DNA of 64,000 nucleotides, taken from the NCBI RefSeq assembly GCF_947331465.1, contig NZ_CAMZOK010000001.1, forward strand, positions 1,240,001 through 1,304,000. Direction: 5' to 3'. A program made the position numbers and the translations under genes. Under the pieces are notes generated by a model, which saw nothing but the letters and a program-made list of their open reading frames with translations, had not been told where the DNA came from and did not search any database. Position 1 is the stretch's first letter, and every line of letters starts with the position of its first letter. Positions 8,800 through 17,020 of the stretch are shown piece after piece. Origin of the DNA: Shimia sp. Alg240-R146 (lineage in GTDB: Bacteria; Pseudomonadota; Alphaproteobacteria; Rhodobacterales; Rhodobacteraceae).

Positions 8800-10508
8800 C
8801 ACGAGGACACCTGTTCTCTGAGGATGGATGCTGTGAGCGATATCATCAGGTAAATGCCTGAAAAAATCAGGAAGGCCAAGACGGTGTTCTCAAAGCTGCG
8901 CGGGTAAGACGGGTCCTCAGACGCGACCGGTTCCACAGATGTTGTGAGATAGCGCACCTGACGGCTGGCTTCCAACTCGGTCTGTTTCAGGGTCTGAAGT
9001 GCTGACTGCATCATCAAGTCGGCCGTTGCAAGATCCGCCTGTGCGATCTGGATTTCCGCTGATTGCGCGGCCAGTGACGCCTCGCCTTCTGTGGCGTCGG
9101 TCATCTCTGTTTCCAGCTTATCCAGCAGGTTGTTCAAGCGCCGAACATCGCCGCGTACGCCTTCGACGCGGGCTTGGTTTGGGCGACTGTTGTCCAGAAG
9201 CGCGGCCAGCTGCAGCTCTTTTTCTTGTAGCTGAATTTGCACATTTGAAATCTGCTGGCGTAAGGCGGCGATCACGGCTTGTGGATCCACCACCGAATTT
9301 TGCTGCTTTTCGACGAGAGCCAGCTGCGCATCCCTGCGTTCGGCTTTGGCCTCTTCGAGGCTGGTGCGTGCGTCGCTCATTTGGTCTTTGCGTTTGCGTT
9401 GCGACAGCGTGTCCACGCGGGTTTCGGCGTAGGTGATCAAGGCTTTGGAATAGGCTGTGGCGACGGCAGGATCTGCGGCAATCACTTCCATGCGCACGGA
9501 TCCTTCGGTCGGGTCGTATCCGATTTTCACGAACTTTTTGTAGAGCTTATAAGCTTCTTCATTGGATGGATCAGGATCAAGCCGTTGAATAGGATCGATG
9601 GACGGATCGGAGAAATGCGATTTAAAGCCAACATCGTTGTCGAGCCGGATCATCGCGTCTTTGGAAGTCAGGTAATCCTGCACCGCGATGGCATCCTGAT
9701 TTGAATTCATCTGTGCGGGCAACAGGCCACCAAGCACGGAGCCTCCGGTGTTGTCGGCCTGCTGTACCAGAAACGCCGATTTTGTGGCGTACATGGGTGT
9801 TGAAACGCCATAGAAATACCACGCAGCAAAGATCGTTGGCAGAAACACAAACGCCGAAAGGCGGGCCAGCAGCAACACAAGGCGTTTGCGGCGACGGCGG
9901 GCAATGTCTTTCTGGATTTCGCCAATTTCCAATGCCCGCATCTCGGCCGGAGAGCGGGTTTCAGTGGAGGGCAAGTTGTCTTTGTCCACCGGCATGGTTT
10001 GCGGCAGCTGGATCCGCCCGATGGACATTTTGTTGGATTTTGCCTTGGGCTCAGCGTCCCCATTTTCGGCGGCTTGCTCGGTTGGCAGCAGGTCAAGCAT
10101 GTTGGTGCGCTGGAACGGGTCAATGCCTGCATTGCGCAACAGGCGCACGGAATCATAATCCGACGTGGCGGCCAGTCCGTGTTTTTGTGCCATGCGCCGG
10201 GCCAGCCGCAGCTGTCGGCCGGTCAGGCCTTCGCGCTTGATGGCGTCGATTTCCGCATCAGGAGATCCGTCGGACTTCGGGGGCGGCGCTTTGGCAGGTG
10301 TCTTTGCGGGCAGGTCGACCTTTGCGGTCTTTTGCGCGGTGCTGGCGGCCTGCGGGGGTGCCTTGGCTTGAGGTTGAGGCGGAGCAACAGCCGGTGCTGG
10401 CGCAACAGCACGTGGCGTCGCGTCCTGCGCACCTGTGCCGGTCTCGGCTCCCGTTTGGGGAACGGACCGGCGGATGCGAAATTTTTTAGCCTTGGGTTTG
10501 GTAGTCAT
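8799..10508 (-). CDS. kpsE: Capsule polysaccharide export inner-membrane protein, KpsE/RkpR type
   Basis: Polysaccharide co-polymerase/export protein that links the ABC exporter to the outer-membrane channel. 569 residues, well above E. coli KpsE (about 380), because of a roughly 205-residue N-terminal cytoplasmic part. That part has a Pro/Ala-rich stretch (about 30-80) and an Arg-rich juxtamembrane segment. TM1 lies at about 210-234. The periplasmic domain includes a long Gln/Glu/Ala-rich coiled coil (about 370-505), and TM2 lies near the C-terminus (TVLAFLIFSGIYLMISLTASIL), preceded by the PSYPR-type proline segment. It overlaps kpsT by 23 bases and kdsA at its stop. Confidence 0.88.
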   Translation of the reverse strand: MTTKPKAKKFRIRRSVPQTGAETGTGAQDATPRAVAPAPAVAPPQPQAKAPPQAASTAQKTAKVDLPAKTPAKAPPPKSDGSPDAEIDAIKREGLTGRQLRLARRMAQKHGLAATSDYDSVRLLRNAGIDPFQRTNMLDLLPTEQAAENGDAEPKAKSNKMSIGRIQLPQTMPVDKDNLPSTETRSPAEMRALEIGEIQKDIARRRRKRLVLLLARLSAFVFLPTIFAAWYFYGVSTPMYATKSAFLVQQADNTGGSVLGGLLPAQMNSNQDAIAVQDYLTSKDAMIRLDNDVGFKSHFSDPSIDPIQRLDPDPSNEEAYKLYKKFVKIGYDPTEGSVRMEVIAADPAVATAYSKALITYAETRVDTLSQRKRKDQMSDARTSLEEAKAERRDAQLALVEKQQNSVVDPQAVIAALRQQISNVQIQLQEKELQLAALLDNSRPNQARVEGVRGDVRRLNNLLDKLETEMTDATEGEASLAAQSAEIQIAQADLATADLMMQSALQTLKQTELEASRQVRYLTTSVEPVASEDPSYPRSFENTVLAFLIFSGIYLMISLTASILREQVSS

Positions 10509-11145
10509 AGAGCTGCTTGGCCTCTTCCAAGGTGTCGAACATATAGAGCTTCCCGTTTAGCAGAACTGCGGCGGAACGGGCAAACTTCTCGAGCACCGAA
10601 GGTTGGTGCGACACAATAATAATGGTGGTGGTGCGCAGACGTTCGCGAAGCACTTCGCCTGCTTTTTTGTTGAAATCCACATCCGTGGAGGAGGGCATGC
10701 CTTCATCGATCAGATATACATCGAAATCCAGTGCCAACATGAGCGCAAAGGTAAACCGCGCGCGCATGCCCGAGGAATAGGTGCCGAGCGGTTGTTCGAA
10801 GTATTCGCCCAGATTGCAAAGCCAGCGGCAGAAGGCCTCCACATAGTCCGGGTCCAAGCCATAAAGCCGCGCGATATAACGGCTGTTTTCCACGGCGGTG
10901 TGTTTGTTGACCACGCCGCCCATGAAGCCCAGCGGGAAGGAGATGCGGCAGTCGCGTCGAATCACGCCTTCGTCAGGTTTTTCGAGGCCAGCCATCATGT
11001 TGATCAATGTGGTCTTGCCGGTGCCGTTTGGTGCCAATACGCCGAGCGAGTTACCCAGTTCCACGCGAAACGACACGCGGTCAAGGATCACCTTGCGCTG
11101 CGTGCCCGTCCAAAAGGACTTGCTCACGTTTTCGAACTCGAGCAT
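10486..11145 (-). CDS. kpsT: Polysaccharide ABC exporter ATP-binding protein, KpsT type
   Basis: Nucleotide-binding subunit expected to energise capsule export. 219 residues from ATG 11145 (MLEFENVSKSF), which has CAGGAG upstream; the frame extends further upstream without family similarity. Walker A reads APNGTGKT, with Ala replacing the first Gly of the consensus. The signature is TYSSGMRARF, Walker B is VYLIDEG, and the H-loop is SHQ. Length and the SSGM signature match the KpsT/RfbB export group, not importers. No KpsM permease gene is adjacent, which is unusual. First gene of the polysaccharide operon. Confidence 0.87.
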   Translation of the reverse strand: MLEFENVSKSFWTGTQRKVILDRVSFRVELGNSLGVLAPNGTGKTTLINMMAGLEKPDEGVIRRDCRISFPLGFMGGVVNKHTAVENSRYIARLYGLDPDYVEAFCRWLCNLGEYFEQPLGTYSSGMRARFTFALMLALDFDVYLIDEGMPSSTDVDFNKKAGEVLRERLRTTTIIIVSHQPSVLEKFARSAAVLLNGKLYMFDTLEEAKQLYDYQTQG

Positions 11146-11374
11146 CGGGTGCTCCTGTGGCTGCTCTTCCGACCTTTTTAACGGATCAAGGTTAACGCTC
11201 TGTCGGCGTTTTGCCCAATATGTCGGATTGTGACCACGTTTAGCAATGTCTTGAGGCACAAATTGGGCATCGTCACAGCTTTTTGGTCCTAAAATCCAAG
11301 AATTTGTGTCGATTTAGCGGGAAATGCACCGGTTCGCGCCCCAGTGGTTTTGTAAGTGTGGTGTTTTGACGAAG

Positions 11375-11398
11375 AAAGGGCGCTCGAAAGCGCCCTTT
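11375..11398 (-). terminator. Rho-independent terminator of the arsR-permease operon
   Basis: Perfect 10-bp stem AAAGGGCGCT/AGCGCCCTTT with a 4-nt loop, 35 bases past the permease stop. On the minus strand it runs into a T-rich TTTCTTC. The remaining 11146-11374 is the kpsT leader, in which I see no gene. Confidence 0.8.
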
Positions 11399-11433
11399 GG
11401 TTCGGCCTTACGGGCCATTTGATGTTTGGTACG

Positions 11434-12468
11434 TTACGCGATGGCTTGCCATGCGGTCCCGGCGAGCAACGCGCCGAGCAGGGCAAAGCCGATATAGGCG
11501 GCAAACACCCGTGGTTTTACCAGCGCCCAGACGGCGATGGCGGCTGGGATGCTGCTGACGCCGCCGGCGATGACAAAGCTCATGGCGGCCCCGTTTGCCA
11601 TGCCCTGTTCCAGAAGACCGGCCACCAGCGCAGGTGCTGCGTAACCGTTGAGGTATGCGGGCATCCCGACCAGTGCGCCCAGGAAGATCGGCTGGAAACC
11701 GTCGCCGCCCAAGACGTTGGCGATCAGTTGCGCTGGCATGTAAGCGACCATCAGCGCTTCGATGACGTAGGCGAAGGACAGCCATTTGAGCAGGAAGACA
11801 CCGTTTTCCATTGCGGCCTCACGGAAGGCATCGCGGCGTGCGGGTTCCTGCCAGAACTTCCAGTTTGGCTTGTCCGCAAAGGGTTTCTTGACGCCGCAGC
11901 ACCCGCCAACCTGCGGTTTTTCCCGAAGAGGATTGTGAAACACGGCGGTCGACTTCATGAGCTTGGTGCCAAATCCACCCAGCAGTCCGAGGCTGACGGC
12001 GAAACCCAGTTTTGCGACAGCGAATTCAAAGCCCAATGCACCTGCGGTGATGCCGAACATCGCCGGATCCATCAAGGGTGACGCCAGCCAAAACGCCATG
12101 ACTGCCGAAAGAGGTGCACCGATAGCCAACAGCGCTGCGATGAAGGGGATCACTTCGCATGAGCAGAATGGCGAAAGCCCTCCGAGCAAGGCAGCGAGAA
12201 TGATCATGCGGGTTTCGCGGCCTTCAAACGCGTTAGACAACAGGTTTTCTGCGCCCGTAGCCTTGAGATAGCCAATGGCCAGCACGGCAAACAGAATGAA
12301 AGGCAACGTGCCAAGAAGCGCGTTGAGTGCGAAGTCAACGGTGGGCACAAATTCCGGTAGATCGAGAACGGCGACGGCGATCAGGATCGCCACAACGGCG
12401 GCCCAGACTTTGTCGATCCGCGCCAGACGCGCGCCCAGCGGGGACGGAGATTGTGTTGTATCAGCCAT
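11434..12468 (-). CDS. Permease of the YraQ/ArsP (DUF318) family
   Basis: Polytopic inner-membrane protein, 344 residues, with about eight to ten hydrophobic segments in two halves separated by a hydrophilic loop (about 185-225). The family signature LSPFCSCEVIPFIAALL is present in the first half and AYLNGYAAPALVAGLL in the second. The central loop has a vicinal cysteine pair, GGCCGVKKP. Relatives with CSCE motifs export organoarsenicals (ArsP) or have unknown substrates. Its start overlaps the arsR-type regulator by 8 bases, so it is almost certainly controlled by it. A metal(loid) efflux role is inferred from that context. Confidence 0.85.
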   Translation of the reverse strand: MADTTQSPSPLGARLARIDKVWAAVVAILIAVAVLDLPEFVPTVDFALNALLGTLPFILFAVLAIGYLKATGAENLLSNAFEGRETRMIILAALLGGLSPFCSCEVIPFIAALLAIGAPLSAVMAFWLASPLMDPAMFGITAGALGFEFAVAKLGFAVSLGLLGGFGTKLMKSTAVFHNPLREKPQVGGCCGVKKPFADKPNWKFWQEPARRDAFREAAMENGVFLLKWLSFAYVIEALMVAYMPAQLIANVLGGDGFQPIFLGALVGMPAYLNGYAAPALVAGLLEQGMANGAAMSFVIAGGVSSIPAAIAVWALVKPRVFAAYIGFALLGALLAGTAWQAIA

Positions 12469-12805
12469 GATCGTGGTCCTTGTCTGGCGATGTGCTGTCA
12501 GCGCAGCATTCTTTGAGCAGGAAGTTCGACAGGTCGTGTACCGCATCAAACGCAACCGCGGCACAAATGATTGAGCGCCCTTGCTTTTTCTGGGTAACAA
12601 GCCCCGCCTGCGCGAGGATTTTCATGTGGTGTGTGAGGGTCGAGCCGGTCACGCCGCTACGCTGACCGAGTTCGCCGATCGAAAGCCCCTCGTTGCCTGC
12701 GCGCACAAGGCAGCGCAGAACGGACAGGCGTTGCTCGGAGCCGAGCGCTGCAAATGTCGAGGCGGCGATCTCAAGCGAGATATCTGTGGGATCTACATGT
12801 TTCAT
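12461..12805 (-). CDS. ArsR/SmtB-family metal(loid)-responsive repressor
   Basis: Winged-helix repressor, 114 residues. The DNA-recognition region is IGELGQRSGVTGSTLTHHMKILAQAGLVTQKKQGRS. The classical ELCVCDL arsenic site of helix 3 is absent. Possible thiol or imidazole ligands are C51, C81, the LLKECCADS cysteine pair and a DHDHG C-terminus. This suggests a C-terminal sensing site of the kind found in ArsR variants, but the inducer is not determined. It is the first gene of a two-gene operon with the permease, and nested inverted repeats sit directly upstream. Confidence 0.9.
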   Translation of the reverse strand: MKHVDPTDISLEIAASTFAALGSEQRLSVLRCLVRAGNEGLSIGELGQRSGVTGSTLTHHMKILAQAGLVTQKKQGRSIICAAVAFDAVHDLSNFLLKECCADSTSPDKDHDHG

Positions 12806-12806
12806 G

Positions 12807-12865
12807 TTTCTAGAAATATCGAAATAACGGGATTGTTCAAGTGTTATTTCGAGAATTGTCGAAAT
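12807..12865. promoter_or_regulatory. Nested inverted repeats, probable ArsR-family operator
   Basis: The gap between divergent arsR and the glycosylase gene holds TTTCTAGAAA (12807-12816), a 10-bp inverted repeat TCGAAATAAC (12819-12828)/GTTATTTCGA (12843-12852), and a 7-bp repeat ATTTCGA (12846-12852)/TCGAAAT (12859-12865) sharing its left arm with the previous repeat. AT-rich imperfect 12-2-12-like sites are typical of ArsR/SmtB operators. The position fits autoregulation and perhaps control of the divergent gene. Confidence 0.65.
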
Positions 12866-12889
12866 TAAATTGTCTCGCTATCACAAGGT

Positions 12890-13471
12890 ATGGAATTATT
12901 TGAGGAAATTCAGACGTGTCGTTTGTGCCATGACCGGTTTGCTGCCACGGCGACTGCGCATGCGCCAAGGCCTGTCGTCTGGTTTCAGCCAGGAGCAAAA
13001 GTTTTGATCGTGGGACAAGCGCCGGGTGCCCGCGTTCACAAGAGCGGCCGCCCGTTCACCGACCCGTCCGGCGACCGTTTGCGGGACTGGATGGGGGTGG
13101 ATGCGTCTGTTTTTTATGACAAATCAAAAGTCGCAATTGTTCCGATGGCTTTTTGCTTTCCGGGGTATGATGCCAAAGGCAGCGACCTGCCGCCTCCGCC
13201 GATTTGTGCCGCGACTTGGCGGGAACGCGTGATGAAGACCTTAGGAGAGGTCCCCCTGACATTGGTCGTTGGCGGCCATGCGCAAAAGTGGCATCTCGCC
13301 ACCAAGGCGGGAGTCACCGACACTGTACAGTCGTGGCGCGACCATGCGCCCGCGGTCTTCCCCTTGCCACATCCGTCGTGGCGCAATACGGGATGGATCA
13401 AGAAACACCCGTGGTTTGAGGCGGAACTGCTGCCAACCCTGCGGGCGCGCATCAAGGAGACTTTGGCGTGA
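12890..13471 (+). CDS. Uracil-DNA glycosylase superfamily protein
   Basis: 193 residues. The N-terminal TCRLCHDRF is followed by LIVGQAPGARVHKSGRPFTDPSGDRLRDWMG, the water-activating loop of the UDG superfamily, and near the C-terminus by PLPHPSWRNTGW, the HPS-type DNA-intercalating loop. Two N-terminal cysteines (about 10 and 13) resemble half of an Fe-S motif of UDG families 4/5, but I do not see all four ligands. Members excise uracil or related bases, and some small homologues of this type have unproven activity. It overlaps the next gene by 4 bases (GTGA). Confidence 0.85.
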   Translation: MELFEEIQTCRLCHDRFAATATAHAPRPVVWFQPGAKVLIVGQAPGARVHKSGRPFTDPSGDRLRDWMGVDASVFYDKSKVAIVPMAFCFPGYDAKGSDLPPPPICAATWRERVMKTLGEVPLTLVVGGHAQKWHLATKAGVTDTVQSWRDHAPAVFPLPHPSWRNTGWIKKHPWFEAELLPTLRARIKETLA

Positions 13472-14271
13472 CAGACGCAACACAGCCCACGACCCCGCTG
13501 GATCAGTATCATGCGGCCATGCACGCCGCGCCAGATGACGACGGCGCGCGATTGCGCTTTTTTGAGCGGTTGGCGGATGCGGAGCTTTTTCTGCTGCTGG
13601 AAAAGGAGCCGGAGGGTGATCGAATTTCGCCTGAGGTGTTTGAAACCTCGGATGCGTCGTTTGTGTTGGTGTTTGATACAGAGGAGCGGCTGAGCCAGTT
13701 TGTCGGACGGGTTGCGCCCTATGCCGCGCTGTCGGGGCGCATCATCGCGTCGATGTTGGCAGAGCAGGGCATCGGTCTGGCGCTAAACCCCGAGGTTGCA
13801 CCGTCTTCGATGTTGGTGCCCGGGGATGCGCTGGGTTGGTTGGTGGACACGCTGACCCATGCGCCGGATGAGGTGGAGGCCAAGGTCGAAGCGTTTACGG
13901 CGCCCGCAGGTTTGCCGGAAGAATTAATCACGGCGCTGGACGCAAAGCTTTCGACAACAGCGGGGTTGGCCAAGACCGTCTATCTGGTTGGCGTGACCTA
14001 TGACAGCGGCGCGCGGTCACATTTGTTGGGGTTCGTCGATGCGGTGGAAGCCGCGCAGAGCGCCTTGGCCAAAGCGGTGAACGAGGCGCTGACATTTTCA
14101 GGCATTGAGGCCGGCGCGTTGGACGTTGGGTTCTTTATGGCCAGTGACCCGGTTGCAGCGCAGCTTGCCCGTGTCGGGCTTCGATTTGATTTACCGGAAC
14201 CCGCTCAGGTGCGTGATCATGTGCCAATGACGCCGGGCAGTGATCCGGATAAGCCACCGATCCTAAAGTAA
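13468..14271 (+). CDS. SseB family protein
   Basis: 267 residues starting at GTG 13468, translationally coupled to the glycosylase gene. The N-terminal 120 residues fit the SseB domain: TPLDQYHAAMHAAPDDDGARLRFFERLADAELFLLLEKE, then a predicted strand SFVLVFDTEERLSQF, and a GRIIASMLAEQGIGLALNPE segment. The C-terminal half resembles the SseB C-terminal domain. SseB was first described as an enhancer of serine-sensitivity in E. coli, and the biochemical role is not established. It lacks signal peptide and membrane segments, so it is cytosolic. Confidence 0.8.
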   Translation: MTDATQPTTPLDQYHAAMHAAPDDDGARLRFFERLADAELFLLLEKEPEGDRISPEVFETSDASFVLVFDTEERLSQFVGRVAPYAALSGRIIASMLAEQGIGLALNPEVAPSSMLVPGDALGWLVDTLTHAPDEVEAKVEAFTAPAGLPEELITALDAKLSTTAGLAKTVYLVGVTYDSGARSHLLGFVDAVEAAQSALAKAVNEALTFSGIEAGALDVGFFMASDPVAAQLARVGLRFDLPEPAQVRDHVPMTPGSDPDKPPILK

Positions 14272-14331
14272 GGCGCGAGGTGCACCCACCGGGTTTGATG
14301 CGCTAAGGCATCACACTCGGTTGGGCGTGGC

Positions 14332-15261
14332 TTAGTAACCGGCGGACCGGTCAACGAGGTGCAACAACGGGGCGCCGGCCTCGCATCTGTGTATGTTCTC
14401 AGCAATAACTTGAGACGCCGTGCGGGCGCGTGTTTCCGAGGCAATATGCGGCGTTACGGTCACCTGTGGGTGCGCCCAATATGGGTGGTCCGCGGGCAAA
14501 GGTTCCACGCGGAAAACATCGAGTGTGGCATGCGCGATTTGTCCGCTGTTTAGCGCGTTAAGCAGGGCGTCGTCATCAATCAGTTGGCCGCGCCCGGGGT
14601 TGACCACAAATGCACCTTTGGGCATGAGGTTGAGCCGGTCGGTGTCGAGCAGGTTTTCCGTTGCAGGCGTTTTGGGGAGCAAAAGCACCAGAATATCCGC
14701 AACCGACAGGGCCTCGCGCAGACCGTCATCGCCTGCAAGACAGGTGATGCAGTCTGCGGTTTTTTGACGACGGCTCCAGCCAGTCACTGCAAAGCCAAGT
14801 CCAGAGAGCGTTTCGGCGCAGGCCAAGCCCAGTTCACCAAGGCCGAGCACGGTGACACGCCGGTCCTGCGCCAGCGGCGGGACGTGGTCGCGCCATACCC
14901 CATCCTGTCCAGAAATATGCAGGTCCATGCCAAGATGGTGTCGCATCACATGTCCGGTCACATATTCCACCATGCCCTGCGTCATCCCCGGGTCGACCAT
15001 ACGGGCAAGAGGCTGGGTCAGTGTTTCGTTACCAACCACGTTTTCGACACCGGCCCACAAGTTCAGCACGGCTTTGCAGCGGGTGTAAGGCGTGAAGTCC
15101 TGAACAGGGCTGTTGGGCGCGTAGACGATATAGTCCACATCCTGCGGCGTAAATTCGGTACGCAGGTCAACAGGCAGATCGAGTTCCGCAAATGCAGTCT
15201 GCAATGTCTCTCGGTATTGTTCCCATCGTTCAGGCAGCGCAGCAAACAACACATTGATCAT
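14332..15261 (-). CDS. D-2-hydroxyacid dehydrogenase, glyoxylate/hydroxypyruvate reductase A-like
   Basis: 309 residues, GhrA subgroup. NAD(P)-binding loop VLGLGELGLACAETL. The catalytic triad of D-2-hydroxyacid dehydrogenases is visible as Arg in NPGRGQLIDDDAL, Glu in FRVEPLP and His in TPHIASETRA. The usual NADP-preferring WSRR follows strand 2 (VTGWSRRQK), suggesting NADPH use. It would reduce glyoxylate or hydroxypyruvate. Its ATG overlaps the stop of the upstream VOC gene (ATGA). Confidence 0.88.
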   Translation of the reverse strand: MINVLFAALPERWEQYRETLQTAFAELDLPVDLRTEFTPQDVDYIVYAPNSPVQDFTPYTRCKAVLNLWAGVENVVGNETLTQPLARMVDPGMTQGMVEYVTGHVMRHHLGMDLHISGQDGVWRDHVPPLAQDRRVTVLGLGELGLACAETLSGLGFAVTGWSRRQKTADCITCLAGDDGLREALSVADILVLLLPKTPATENLLDTDRLNLMPKGAFVVNPGRGQLIDDDALLNALNSGQIAHATLDVFRVEPLPADHPYWAHPQVTVTPHIASETRARTASQVIAENIHRCEAGAPLLHLVDRSAGY

Positions 15262-15668
15262 GATGCGAAAACCCCATCCATATTCGCAAATCCTTTGATC
15301 TCGATTGGGTTTCCGGAGGGGTCACGGAAAAACATGGTGCTTTGCTCGCCGGGCTCGCCCGCAAACCGGGTAAACGGTGCGAGGACGAAATCGACGGCGC
15401 TGTCCTGTAGGCGTTTCGCCAGTACGTCCCAGTCTTTTTTGGTGAGGATTACGCCGAGATGCGGCATGGGAACCAAGTGCTCTCCGACATGGCCGGTCGA
15501 TGCGGTGGCAAACGGCGTGCCGAGGTGCAACGATATCTGATGTCCAAAGAAGTCGAAATCGATCCAGGTATCAGTGCTGCGCCCTTCGCGGCATCCAAGC
15601 AGGCCGCCATAAAAGGCGCGGGCCGCGTCCAGATCGGTGACGTTATACGCCAAGTGAAAAATGCTCAT
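15258..15668 (-). CDS. VOC-family (glyoxalase/bleomycin-resistance fold) protein
   Basis: 136 residues with two beta-alpha-beta-beta-beta modules: MSIFHLAYNVTDLDAARAFY begins the first, and MPHLGVILTKKDWDVLAKRL the second. The C-terminal FFRDPSGNPIEIKGF is the usual metal-ligand glutamate motif. His5, a His in the second module and this Glu could form a metal site. The substrate is unknown. It is a two-gene operon with the GhrA-like reductase, and the pairing suggests carbonyl or 2-hydroxyacid metabolism. The ~200 bases upstream show no gene. Confidence 0.85.
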   Translation of the reverse strand: MSIFHLAYNVTDLDAARAFYGGLLGCREGRSTDTWIDFDFFGHQISLHLGTPFATASTGHVGEHLVPMPHLGVILTKKDWDVLAKRLQDSAVDFVLAPFTRFAGEPGEQSTMFFRDPSGNPIEIKGFANMDGVFAS

Positions 15669-15876
15669 GTGCAGGTTTCCTTGTTTCGGTGTGTCGGACT
15701 TGCGCCAAGTGGTAGCGGCATCGCAAGGGGCAGGCCAGCCCGTTTCGTGATCCTAAAACCGAAGAAATCGTTGGGATTTGAGGTTTGTGGAACTGCTAAT
15801 AGGGGCCGTGACGCAATTTGGCGTGCAACAGTCACTGTGTAGAGGCCGCAATTGGCGGGGGCAAAACGTCGCGAAT

Positions 15877-17016
15877 TTAGCGTGGGCGATGGACGTGGGC
15901 GCTTTGTACGAGGCCAAACGCCAACATGAGGACCAGCATGGCGGAACCGCCGTAACTCACCAATGGCAACGGCACGCCAACAACGGGCGCCAATCCCATA
16001 ACCATCGACATGTTGACCGCGAAGAACAAGAAAAATGCGCTGGCGATCCCAATGGTGAGAAGCGACGCATAGCGGTCGCGGTTGGAGATCGCGGAGGCCA
16101 CGCAGAACAGGATGATCAAGGCATAAAGCGACAGCAGGGAAACAGCGCCGATATAGCCGAACTCCTCAGCCAAGGTCGTAAAGATGAAATCCGTGTGCTT
16201 TTCCGGCAAAAAGTTCAATCGGCTTTGGGTGCCTTGCATGAAGCCGCGCCCGGTCCAGCCGCCGGAACCCAGTGCGATTTTGGATTGGGTGATATGATAA
16301 CCCGCACCCAGAGGATCAGATGCCGGATCAAGGAAGGTGTCGATGCGGCGGTATTGATAATTTTTGAGAAGCTGCCAAGAGGTTCCGCGAGATTGGAAAA
16401 CCGCAAAAACAAGGCCCATGCCCATTCCGAATACAGCGGTGAAATATCCCCAGTGGACGCCAGCCGCAAACATCACAATGGCGCCGCCAGCCAACAATAG
16501 GATTGCGGTGCCAAGGTCCGGTTGGCGTAAAACAAGGGCGGTCGGTATGAGAATGAGTAAGACCGGGATCAGTACGTACTGAGGGCGGGACGTCTTTTTG
16601 GGTGGCAGCCAATCATAGTAAGCGGCCAAAGCCATTACGAGTGCGACTTTCATCAATTCGCTGGGTTGAAGACGCATGAATCCCAGATCGATCCAACGCT
16701 GTGCCCCCATTCCGACGCTGCCGATGACCTCTACCAGTATGAGAAGCAAGAGGGCGCCGAGGTAAACCGCCCCTGACACGGAGCGCCAGAACCATATCGG
16801 CACCATTGCCACGATGAATAAGAGTACCACGCCCATTGCGTAGCGCTTCATCTGAGGTTCGGCCCAAGGGGAAAATGAGCCACCTGCCACAGAATACAAC
16901 ATCAAAAACCCGACGCTCGCTACTGCTGTGACCAGCAGCAGCAAGGGCCAGTTCAGATGTAGGATCTTGCGTGGCCCAGTTGGCACATGTTTGACGGAAT
17001 ACTCGAGATAACTCAT
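15877..17016 (-). CDS. rodA: Peptidoglycan glycosyltransferase RodA
   Basis: SEDS-family polymerase of the elongasome, 379 residues, with about ten membrane segments. Typical segments: DLGTAILLLAGGAIVMFAAG, QYRRIDTFLDPASDPLGAGYHITQSKIALGSGG, LPEKHTDFIFTTLAEEFGYIG and VVGVPLPLVSYGGSAMLVLM. It polymerises lipid II glycan strands with PBP2. Last gene of the mreB-mreC-mreD-mrdA-rodA operon, four bases after mrdA. Confidence 0.97.
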   Translation of the reverse strand: MSYLEYSVKHVPTGPRKILHLNWPLLLLVTAVASVGFLMLYSVAGGSFSPWAEPQMKRYAMGVVLLFIVAMVPIWFWRSVSGAVYLGALLLLILVEVIGSVGMGAQRWIDLGFMRLQPSELMKVALVMALAAYYDWLPPKKTSRPQYVLIPVLLILIPTALVLRQPDLGTAILLLAGGAIVMFAAGVHWGYFTAVFGMGMGLVFAVFQSRGTSWQLLKNYQYRRIDTFLDPASDPLGAGYHITQSKIALGSGGWTGRGFMQGTQSRLNFLPEKHTDFIFTTLAEEFGYIGAVSLLSLYALIILFCVASAISNRDRYASLLTIGIASAFFLFFAVNMSMVMGLAPVVGVPLPLVSYGGSAMLVLMLAFGLVQSAHVHRPR

Positions 17017-17020
17017 GACT

